Below the pieces are notes generated by a model that saw nothing but the letters and a program-made list of their open reading frames with translations, made no database searches and was not told where the DNA came from. A DNA stretch of 15,898 nt. Source: JAHEAO01 sp041633555 (GTDB lineage: Bacteria; Pseudomonadota; Alphaproteobacteria; Rhodobacterales; Rhodobacteraceae). The DNA lies in the NCBI GenBank assembly GCA_041633555.1, contig JBFKFZ010000065.1, forward strand, positions 1 to 15,898. The letters run 5' to 3'. Position numbers and translations under genes: made by a program. Shown one piece after another: positions 7,923 through 13,793 of the stretch; position 1 is the stretch's first letter, and the number at the start of each line of letters is the position of its first letter.

Positions 7923-9209
7923 TCAGAGGCCGAGAAGGCGGGGAATGAAGAGCGTCAGATCGGACCAGTAGGCGACCGCGATCAGAATCGCGACTTCCGC
8001 CAGGATGAAAGGCCAGAGCTCGCGGGCGATTGCCTCAACCTTCTCGCCGGTAACAGAGGCCAGCACGAAGAGGCAGGCCCCGACCGGTGGTGTCATCAGC
8101 GAGATGTTGAGTGCCAGGATGATCATGATGCCGGCATGCACCGGGTCCATGCCGATGTTCAGCGTCAGCGGCGCCAGGACCGGGGCCAGAATGATCAGCG
8201 TGGCGTTGATGTCCATGACCAGACCAATCAGCAGAAGCAGCGCCAGGATCAGCCCGATCACGACCTGCGGGTTCTGCGAGATCGACAATATGGCTGCGGC
8301 AATGGCCTGCGGCACGCGGTTGAAGGTCATCCACCAGCCTAGGATCGAGGCACAGGCGATGATCAGGAAGATGACCCCGGTGATCCGTGTGGTTCTCACG
8401 CCGATCTCGTAGAGGTCGTTCCAGCTCAGCGCCCGGTAGATCACGCCGCCGACGAAGAGCGCATAGGCCACCGCAATTGCCGCCGCCTCGGTAGGAGTCG
8501 CTATGCCGCCCAGGATCGAGCCGAGGATGAAGATCGGCAGCAGCGCCGCCAGGAAGCCCTCGCGCAAGGCCGAAAGGACAAGGCGGAAGCTTGGTCGGCC
8601 CTCGCCCTTTGGCAGACCTTTGCGCCGGGCCGTCAGCGCGATCACGGTCATGCAGATGGCACAAATCAGCAGCCCCGGCAGAATTCCAGCAGCGAAGAGC
8701 CCGGCAATCGAGACACCCATGATCGAGCCGTATATGATGGCCAGCGTCGAGGGCGGTATCGTCGGCCCAATGATCGAACCGGCGGCCGTGACCGCGCAGG
8801 CATACGGCCGGGTATAACCGGCTTTCTGCATCGCCGGGACCAGCGTATTGCCGAAGGCTGCGGCATCTGCGGTGGCAGAGCCGGTGATGCCCGCGAACAT
8901 GACCGAAGCAACCATGTTCGAATGGGCCATGCCGCCGCGCATCCAGCCAACCAGAGCATCGGCCAGCCGCACCAGCCCGATGGTGATACCCGACCGGTTC
9001 ATGATTTCGCCCGCAAGGATGAAGAAGGGCATTGCCAGGAACGGAAACAGGTCCAGCCCGGCGAACATCCGGTCCGGCACCATGGTCATGAATTTCGGCC
9101 CCATATCGAGGATGCCGACCAGACCCGCCACCCCGATCGCCAGGCCGACCGGCATTCCGAAAGCCAGAAAGCCGAAGAATGCCAGAGGCACCAGATAGAA
9201 TCCCATCAT
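7923..9209 (-). CDS. dctM: TRAP transporter large permease subunit, DctM family
   Basis: This is the inner-membrane channel subunit of the TRAP transporter, driven by an ion gradient. It has 428 residues and a 12-plus helix hydrophobic pattern. Hallmarks are FLAMPFFILAGEIMNRSGIT near the N-terminus, MAHSNMVASVMFAGITGSATADAAAFG, SIIGPTIPPSTLAIIYG, LGGIATPTEAAAIAVAYALF and the C-terminal ALNISLMTPPVGACLFV. Length and motifs are normal for the family. The start ATG (two in a row, 9209 and 9206) overlaps the stop of the small subunit. GGGAG is upstream. The following gene, dctP, begins 45 bases downstream. Confidence 0.94.
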   Translation of the reverse strand: MMGFYLVPLAFFGFLAFGMPVGLAIGVAGLVGILDMGPKFMTMVPDRMFAGLDLFPFLAMPFFILAGEIMNRSGITIGLVRLADALVGWMRGGMAHSNMVASVMFAGITGSATADAAAFGNTLVPAMQKAGYTRPYACAVTAAGSIIGPTIPPSTLAIIYGSIMGVSIAGLFAAGILPGLLICAICMTVIALTARRKGLPKGEGRPSFRLVLSALREGFLAALLPIFILGSILGGIATPTEAAAIAVAYALFVGGVIYRALSWNDLYEIGVRTTRITGVIFLIIACASILGWWMTFNRVPQAIAAAILSISQNPQVVIGLILALLLLIGLVMDINATLIILAPVLAPLTLNIGMDPVHAGIMIILALNISLMTPPVGACLFVLASVTGEKVEAIARELWPFILAEVAILIAVAYWSDLTLFIPRLLGL

Positions 9210-9739
9210 TCGATGCTCCCGTCGGCATTGGATTGGCCGGTCGAGCGGGGGGCCCGTTCGGCGAAGTAGTCGTGAAACCCGATAAGGGCCATCTGAATGC
9301 AGGCCACGAAGGCGGCGAGCGGTACGCCGGCAAAGGCATAGCCCTTAGGCATCGCGTAGATCATGGAAAGCCTTGAAAAGCCTTTCTCGGCAAAGGATAG
9401 TCCGTACCAGAACAGCGCGAAAAAGAAGAGAAACCCGATGATGTCGAACGAAACGGCCAACCATCGACGTGCCCGTGCCGGAAGGCGCGAAAAGACGAAC
9501 TCGACCCCGATATGTTCGCGATGAGCAATGCCGGAGGATACTGCCAGCAAGGCCATCCAGATCATCAGGTAGCGTGCCAGTTCCTCGGTGAATGTCAGGT
9601 TCCATGGCAGCACATACCGGACCAGGATGCCCAGCCAGACATCCAGGACCAGCAGTACAAGCAAAAGGATGCAAAATCGCTCAACGAACCAGTTGATCCT
9701 GTGAATCCAGACTTTCGAATGATGTGCGATCTGATTCAT
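9206..9739 (-). CDS. dctQ: TRAP transporter small permease subunit, DctQ family
   Basis: This is the small inner-membrane subunit that partners DctM. It has 177 residues and four predicted membrane segments at about 22-41, 55-72, 96-114 and 133-154. The family signature TEELARYLMIWMALLAVSSG lies at the start of the second segment, with GIAHREHIGVE after it. It is the first gene of the minus-strand unit and shares a 4-base overlap with dctM. The upstream gap to the RpiR gene contains a TTGACA-type promoter and two palindromes. The ribosome site is weak (AAGAGA, about 11 bases upstream). Confidence 0.92.
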   Translation of the reverse strand: MNQIAHHSKVWIHRINWFVERFCILLLVLLVLDVWLGILVRYVLPWNLTFTEELARYLMIWMALLAVSSGIAHREHIGVEFVFSRLPARARRWLAVSFDIIGFLFFFALFWYGLSFAEKGFSRLSMIYAMPKGYAFAGVPLAAFVACIQMALIGFHDYFAERAPRSTGQSNADGSIE

Positions 9740-9768
9740 GCGAGATTGGTCTCTTAGCCTGAAGACGC

Positions 9769-9798
9769 TTGACGATCAGAAGAAATACTTTTTTCATA
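9769..9798 (+). promoter_or_regulatory. Tentative promoter of the RpiR-family regulator
   Basis: TTGACG (9769-9774), 18 bases, then TTCATA (9793-9798) on the plus strand could drive the regulator gene. The first palindromic box lies between these elements, which would give autoregulation. The -10 is weak, so this is tentative. Confidence 0.35.
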
Positions 9799-9808
9799 TT
9801 CATGTCAA
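9780..9808 (-). promoter_or_regulatory. Promoter of the TRAP-dpaL-carbamoylase unit
   Basis: On the minus strand a perfect TTGACA (9803-9808) is followed after 17 bases by TTTCTT (9780-9785), or after 15 bases by TATTTC (9782-9787), about 40 bases ahead of the dctQ start. The -35 is ideal and the -10 weak, as is common in alphaproteobacteria. One palindromic box covers the -10 and another lies just upstream of the -35. Confidence 0.6.
9782..9795. promoter_or_regulatory. Putative RpiR operator box 1
   Basis: GAAATACTTTTTTC is a 14-base GAAA-N6-TTTC palindrome lying on the -10 region of the dctQ promoter. It is of the same length and arms as box 2, 31 bases away centre to centre, about three helical turns. 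RpiR/MurR-type regulators bind palindromes of this general form. Assignment to the adjacent regulator is inference. Confidence 0.5.
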
Positions 9809-9812
9809 CAAC

Positions 9813-9826
9813 GAAAAGTAATTTTC
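9813..9826. promoter_or_regulatory. Putative RpiR operator box 2
   Basis: GAAAAGTAATTTTC is a 14-base palindrome with perfect 5-base arms GAAAA/TTTTC. It lies just upstream of the dctQ -35 and 25 bases before the regulator's start codon. It pairs with box 1 and is the better of the two. Confidence 0.55.
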
Positions 9827-9850
9827 TCTATCTTGAGGAGGTAGGTGCGC

Positions 9851-10720
9851 ATGCCCAAACCGGCAAAAGCCGAACAAAAGGAAACACTTGTTCAGCGCAT
9901 TCACGCCAACATTTCAGGCATGCCGGACGGGGAAAAACGCGCGGCGACGCTCATTCTTGACCACCCCGGAGAGTTGGCGGTTTGGTCCGCGACGGAACTG
10001 GCGGAACTGGCGAACGTGTCCAATGCAACCGTCTCGCGCCTCTTCAGGCGCTTGAACTATGCAAACTTCGAGCAGGCTCGGCGCGAGGCGCGCGAACTGC
10101 GGTCAAGGGGGTCGCCACTTTATCTGGACAAGGGCAAGGGCTCTGCTTCGGCCGGCAGCGACGATCCGACGATACAGTTACACAACGAGATGCAGCGCAT
10201 CCAGACCGCGCTCACTGCTTTGCCGGTTGAACTGAGGGACCAGATTGCCAACCGATTGGCATCGGCGGAGAAGATTCGCCTGTCCGGTTTTCGCAACAGC
10301 CATTTCCTCGCTGCTTATTTCGCGGCCTCCCTCGCGCAGTTCCGCCCAGGCGTCGCCCGGCTGGTGCCACAGGGTCAGACGATCTCCGAAGGTCTTTCCG
10401 AGCTTGGTGAGGGCGATGTGTTGTTCGTCGTCGGGTTCCGGCGGCGGCCGTCCGTTTTCACCAAGATGATCATCTCGGCCGTTTCCACGGGCGCCTGCGT
10501 GATTCTCCTGACAGATCCCAGCATCCGCACAATACCTGCCGGCGTCGCGCACACGATCATATGCCCCGTCGAATCGCAGCGATCGCTCGATTCCTATGGC
10601 GGCGCCCTGTTGATTCTCCGGACCCTTGCGCTGAAAACGGCAGCGGTACTGGACGCCAAAGGGCGGCGCTATCTCGAAAGACTTGAAACACTGCGGTCCT
10701 CGTTGGACGAATTGGAGTGA
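9851..10720 (+). CDS. MurR/RpiR-family transcriptional regulator (HTH + SIS)
   Basis: This DNA-binding regulator has 289 residues. An N-terminal helix-turn-helix spans about residues 44-72 (WSATELAELANVSNATVSRL followed by FRRLNY). A C-terminal SIS domain spans about 142-265 (KIRLSGFRNSHFLAAYFAAS, GEGDVLFVVGFRRR, ISAVSTGACVILLTD). SIS domains usually sense sugar phosphates, but RpiR members next to TRAP or amino-acid catabolic genes sense other small ligands. GAGGAG (9835-9840) is ten bases before ATG 9851; GTG 9845 in the same frame is closer to it and less likely. The gene diverges from dctQ across a gap with two palindromes, so it is the probable local regulator of the transport and catabolic unit. 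Confidence 0.92.
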   Translation: MPKPAKAEQKETLVQRIHANISGMPDGEKRAATLILDHPGELAVWSATELAELANVSNATVSRLFRRLNYANFEQARREARELRSRGSPLYLDKGKGSASAGSDDPTIQLHNEMQRIQTALTALPVELRDQIANRLASAEKIRLSGFRNSHFLAAYFAASLAQFRPGVARLVPQGQTISEGLSELGEGDVLFVVGFRRRPSVFTKMIISAVSTGACVILLTDPSIRTIPAGVAHTIICPVESQRSLDSYGGALLILRTLALKTAAVLDAKGRRYLERLETLRSSLDELE

Positions 10721-10758
10721 ATTGGTGCCATCTTCCGGTGAAATGGGTAGAGCGCGGA

Positions 10759-10878
10759 TCAAACGTGGCGCCGCATCCAGTCGCACCCGCGGATCAGGCC
10801 CAGGAAGTCTGCAGCCGTTTCAATGGCAATGGCGAAAGACTTAAATTCTAACGAATTGTTTGGGTATTGCTCTTCAAC
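10759..10878 (-). pseudogene. Possible transposase C-terminal remnant
   Basis: In the 198-base gap between the convergent regulator and lldD genes, a 39-codon minus-strand frame between two stops reads in part EFKSFAIAIETAADFLGLIR and then GCDWMRRHV. The spacing of hydrophobic and charged residues resembles the last helix of some IS5-type transposases (…RYEKTA.NFL…). There is no start codon or ribosome site. The resemblance is from memory only and weak; it may be chance. Confidence 0.22.
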
Positions 10879-10918
10879 TCAGTCGTTTTCAGCTAGCCAG
10901 ATTGGACCGACCAAATAG

Positions 10919-12082
10919 TCAGACCCAGTCGCCCTCAAACCCCCTTGGCACGAGCAGGATATCGCGTTCAACCTTGGTGATATCCGTTTCCCCGCAAAGC
11001 GCCATCGAGACATCCAGTTCTTTCCGGATCACCTCCAGCGCCCGGGTCACCCCTGCTTCGCCCATCGCTCCCAATCCGTAGACGAAGGACCGCCCGATAT
11101 AGGTGCCCTTCGCGCCCATCGCGACCGCCTTCAGCACGTCCTGACCCGAGCGGATGCCGCTGTCGAGATGCACCTCGATCTTGTCACCTACCGCATCCAT
11201 TACCGATGGGAGCGCCCGGATCGAGGAGAGGGCGCCATCCAACTGCCGCCCGCCATGGTTCGAGACGATGATCGCATCCGCCCCGACATTCAGGGCGCGC
11301 TTGGCGTCCTCGGCATCGATGATCCCCTTCAGAATCACCTTGCCGCCCCACATCTTCGCCAGTTCAGCGACCCGCGCCCAGTCGAGCGACGGATCAAATG
11401 CTTCCGCGGTCCAGGACGAGAGCGACGCGGGGTCCGACACGCCCTTCGCATGGCCGACGATATTGCCGAAAAACCGCCGCTTGGTTCCCAGCATTTCCAG
11501 CCCCCATGGCACCTTCGTCATCATGTTGGCGATCGATTTCACGGTCAGCTTCGGTGGCGCCGACAGGCCGTTCTTGAGGTCCTTGTGCCGCTGGCCCAGC
11601 ACCTGCAGATCGACCGTGATGACGAGAGCGGAACAGCCTGCCGCCCGGGCCCGGTCCATCAGCCGCTTCATGAAATCGTCGTCCTTCAGCGTGTAGACCT
11701 GAAACCAGAATGGCTTGGTCGTCGCCTCGGCGACATCTTCGATCGAGCAAATCGACATCGTCGAGAGGGTGAACGGCACGCCGAATTTCGCGGCCGCCCG
11801 CGCCGCCTTGATCTCCCCGTCTGCCGATTGCATTCCCGTCAGCCCGACAGGGGCGAGTGCTACTGGCATCGAAACATCTTCGCCGATCATCTGGGTCTTC
11901 AGGCTGCGCCCGTCCATATCGACCGCAACGCGCTGGCGTAGAAGGATCTTATGGAAATCACTCGTATTGTCGCGAAAGGTCTGTTCGGTCCAGCTACCGC
12001 TCTCGCAATAGTCGTAAAACATCTTCGGCGTCCGGCGCCGGTAGATCCGTTTCAGATCCTCGATGTTGGTGATCACGGGCAT
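10919..12082 (-). CDS. lldD: FMN-dependent alpha-hydroxy-acid dehydrogenase (L-lactate dehydrogenase type)
   Basis: This flavoenzyme oxidises an (S)-2-hydroxy acid, classically L-lactate, to the 2-oxo acid and passes electrons to the respiratory chain. It has 387 residues. The TIM-barrel FMN motifs are all present: FYDYCESGSWTE near the N-terminus, MPVALAPVGLTGMQ, FWFQVY with Y130, and ITVDLQVLGQRHKDLKNG with D158. SNHGGRQLDGALSSI carries the catalytic H276 and R279, and DSGIRSGQDVLKAVAMGA binds the phosphate. I placed the start at ATG 12082 (MPVITNIEDLKRIYRRR) because AAGGA lies seven bases upstream; the frame extends 19 codons further without a better start. It follows trpA by 64 bases with an interrupted palindrome in the gap. 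The substrate could also be glycolate, mandelate or another hydroxy acid. Confidence 0.88.
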   Translation of the reverse strand: MPVITNIEDLKRIYRRRTPKMFYDYCESGSWTEQTFRDNTSDFHKILLRQRVAVDMDGRSLKTQMIGEDVSMPVALAPVGLTGMQSADGEIKAARAAAKFGVPFTLSTMSICSIEDVAEATTKPFWFQVYTLKDDDFMKRLMDRARAAGCSALVITVDLQVLGQRHKDLKNGLSAPPKLTVKSIANMMTKVPWGLEMLGTKRRFFGNIVGHAKGVSDPASLSSWTAEAFDPSLDWARVAELAKMWGGKVILKGIIDAEDAKRALNVGADAIIVSNHGGRQLDGALSSIRALPSVMDAVGDKIEVHLDSGIRSGQDVLKAVAMGAKGTYIGRSFVYGLGAMGEAGVTRALEVIRKELDVSMALCGETDITKVERDILLVPRGFEGDWV

Positions 12083-12099
12083 GAGCGGTCCTTCGCGAC

Positions 12100-12120
12100 T
12101 TGGTCTGAATTCAGTACCAA
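12100..12120. promoter_or_regulatory. Interrupted palindrome upstream of lldD
   Basis: In the trpA-lldD gap the arms TTGGT (12100-12104) and ACCAA (12116-12120) flank the perfect 10-base palindrome CTGAATTCAG (12105-12114), with one unpaired base at 12115. It sits 17 bases ahead of the lldD start. As DNA it could be an operator (GntR-type lactate regulators use TTGGT/ACCAA half sites, though normally closer together). As RNA it could fold into an 8-bp stem with a bulge. Confidence 0.45.
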
Positions 12121-12146
12121 CCGGCAGGTAGGCTGACAATCCGTCT

Positions 12147-12938
12147 TCACGCCCGATGCGCGCCCTCGGCCAGACCGCTTACGAACTCCAACACTTCGGA
12201 CGGTGGCTTGCCTGCACCGATCATCCCGACAATCGCCGATCCCACGACCGCGCCGTCTGCGACGCTGGCAATGGCCTCTGATGTCTCGGGGGTCCGGATG
12301 CCGAATCCCACGACCACGGGCAGGTCGGTGCTTGCTTTGATCCGCGCCACCTCCGGCCCGACATCCGTCGATTGCGCCGCGGCCGCCCCGGTGATGCCGG
12401 TGATCGAGACGTAGTAGACGAACCCGGACGTGTTCTGCAGTACTTTCGGCAGCCGCTTGTCATCTGTCGTCGGCGTCGCCAGGCGGATGAAGTTCAGCCC
12501 GGCCGCCTGAGCCGGAATGCACAGCTCGGCGTCTTCTTCGGGCGGCAGATCGACCACGATCAGCCCGTCGATCCCGGCCGCCTTTGCAGCGCTCAGGAAC
12601 CTACTCACACCGCGCGAATAGATCGGATTGTAGTAGCCCATCATCACGATCGGCGTCGTGGAGTCGCCCTTGCGGAATTCGGTGGCCATATCCAGCGTCT
12701 TCTGCAAGGTCTGCCCGGCTTCCAGCGCCCTCTGGCCGGCCAACTGGATCGTCCGGCCATCGGCCATCGGGTCGGTGAAGGGCATGCCAAGTTCGATGAT
12801 GTCGACCCCGGCGCCCGGCAGGCCCTTCACGATCTCCAACGAGGTCGCGTAATCCGGATCGCCCGCCATCACATAGGCGACAAAGGCCTTCTTCCCTTCG
12901 GCCCGGAGGGCGGCGAACTTGTCGTCAATACGTGTCAT
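12147..12938 (-). CDS. trpA: Tryptophan synthase alpha chain
   Basis: This subunit cleaves indole-3-glycerol phosphate to indole and glyceraldehyde 3-phosphate; indole is channelled to TrpB. It has 263 residues. Catalytic residues fall at the canonical numbers E49 (DIIELGMPFTDP) and D60 (PMADGRTIQ). The phosphate-binding region VVVGFGIRTPE and the loop YYVSITGITGAA are intact. I chose ATG 12938 (MTRIDDKFAALRAEGKKAFV) because it gives the standard N-terminus; the frame extends six codons upstream. CGGGAA precedes it. trpB and trpF are not in the window, so the gene is separated from its partners, as seen in other alphaproteobacteria. It lies between a VOC-fold gene (60-base gap) and lldD, all on the same strand. 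Confidence 0.96.
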   Translation of the reverse strand: MTRIDDKFAALRAEGKKAFVAYVMAGDPDYATSLEIVKGLPGAGVDIIELGMPFTDPMADGRTIQLAGQRALEAGQTLQKTLDMATEFRKGDSTTPIVMMGYYNPIYSRGVSRFLSAAKAAGIDGLIVVDLPPEEDAELCIPAQAAGLNFIRLATPTTDDKRLPKVLQNTSGFVYYVSITGITGAAAAQSTDVGPEVARIKASTDLPVVVGFGIRTPETSEAIASVADGAVVGSAIVGMIGAGKPPSEVLEFVSGLAEGAHRA

Positions 12939-12998
12939 GGCGATTCCCGATTGCAATCCGCACCGATGTGCAGAAATCCGCGCCGGAAATCAATGGGC

Positions 12999-13409
12999 TT
13001 ACATCTCGCCTGGGACCGAGATCATCCAGTGCGTGCCGAACCTGTCGCGGACCATCCCGAAACCGGGCGACCAGAAAGTCTGCGAGAACGGCATGATCTC
13101 GTCGCCGCCATCCTTCAGCTTGTCATGGAGCGCCTTGCCGGCCTTCACGTCCTTGACGTCAAAGCTGATGCTGACGGCCTTCTGCGGGTCGCCCTCCATG
13201 TCCTCGGTGAAATCACTACCCATCAGAATGCCGCCATCCACCGTCAGCATCGCATGCATGATGCGGTTGGAATCCTTCGGCATGCCGGCATCCTCGGGCG
13301 CCTCGGAATATTTCATCATCGACAGGTCCGACGCCCTGAACACATCGGCATAGAACGTCATCGCCTCGGCGCAATTGCCCTGGAAATGCAGATAGGGTGA
13401 AAAGCTCAT
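12999..13409 (-). CDS. VOC-family protein, PhnB/glyoxalase-like
   Basis: This small cytoplasmic protein has the vicinal-oxygen-chelate fold, 136 residues, in the PhnB-like branch. It starts MSFSPYLHFQGNCAEAMTFY, the family's first beta-alpha unit. It continues with RIMHAMLTVDGGILMGSD, VSISFDVKDVKAGKALHDKL and the C-terminal FWSPGFGMVRDRFGTHWMIS. The start is fixed by AGGAGG eight bases upstream (13418-13423). Its frame stays open upstream for almost 500 codons, but that is antisense to the propeller gene and non-coding. Members of this branch have no settled function; some bind metals or act in resistance, and many are uncharacterised. It diverges from the MoaD-like gene across 111 bases. Confidence 0.9.
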   Translation of the reverse strand: MSFSPYLHFQGNCAEAMTFYADVFRASDLSMMKYSEAPEDAGMPKDSNRIMHAMLTVDGGILMGSDFTEDMEGDPQKAVSISFDVKDVKAGKALHDKLKDGGDEIMPFSQTFWSPGFGMVRDRFGTHWMISVPGEM

Positions 13410-13471
13410 GGCAGGATCCTCCTGCCTCGAAACTATCGCATCACCGGGGCGTGGCAAGGCAATCAGCGATA

Positions 13472-13500
13472 TTGAGCGCAAAGCCGGATCATGGGATAAT
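13472..13500 (+). promoter_or_regulatory. Promoter of the MoaD-like/propeller pair
   Basis: TTGAGC (13472-13477), exactly 17 bases, then GATAAT (13495-13500) gives 5/6 and 5/6 matches to the sigma-70 consensus, about 20 bases before the MoaD-like start. It is the best promoter match in the window. Confidence 0.7.
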
Positions 13501-13505
13501 CCGGC
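13483..13505. promoter_or_regulatory. Inverted repeat over the -10 of the MoaD-like promoter
   Basis: GCCGGAT (13483-13489) and its exact complement ATCCGGC (13499-13505) are separated by nine bases and straddle the -10 element. The position suits a repressor operator. A 7-bp match could be coincidental in GC-rich DNA. Confidence 0.45.
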
Positions 13506-13520
13506 ATTCTGGAGGATCAG

Positions 13521-13790
13521 ATGGCCACCATCCGTTTCACCTCGAACCTCGCCCGCCACCGTCCGGTGCCGGAAATGGCCGCCGAAGGCGCAACGGTGCG
13601 CGAAGTGCTGGCCCGCGCCTTCACCGGGGATGAAATCCTGCGTTCCTACATCCTCGATGAACAGGGCCGAGCCCGCAAACACGTTAATATCTTCATCGAC
13701 GGGGAAATGATCACGGACCGTGTCCGCCTTTCCGATCCTGTCTCTCCGACATCCGAGCTTTACGTCCTGCAAGCGCTTTCCGGAGGATAA
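13521..13790 (+). CDS. MoaD/ThiS-family ubiquitin-like protein
   Basis: This is a small beta-grasp protein of 89 residues. It opens with the strand MATIRFTSNLARHR, has a helix at TVREVLARAF and a central RKHVNIFIDGEMI strand pair. It ends in ELYVLQALSGG, the terminal Gly-Gly that sulfur carriers (MoaD, ThiS) and ubiquitin-like modifiers need for adenylation. It lacks moaE, thiG or an E1-like thiF/moeB gene nearby, so it is probably not the dedicated molybdopterin or thiazole carrier. A GGAGGA site seven bases before the ATG and a strong promoter upstream support expression. Only three bases separate it from the beta-propeller gene, whose ribosome site is formed by the Gly-Gly codons (GGA GGA TAA). 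The role is unknown. Confidence 0.88.
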   Translation: MATIRFTSNLARHRPVPEMAAEGATVREVLARAFTGDEILRSYILDEQGRARKHVNIFIDGEMITDRVRLSDPVSPTSELYVLQALSGG

Positions 13791-13793
13791 GCC

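Noticed and set aside
8035..9339. A 434-codon minus-strand frame overlapping dctM in another frame
   Set aside because: It is rich in Arg, His, Gly and Pro, typical of a shifted GC-rich frame, while the DctM frame shows all family motifs.
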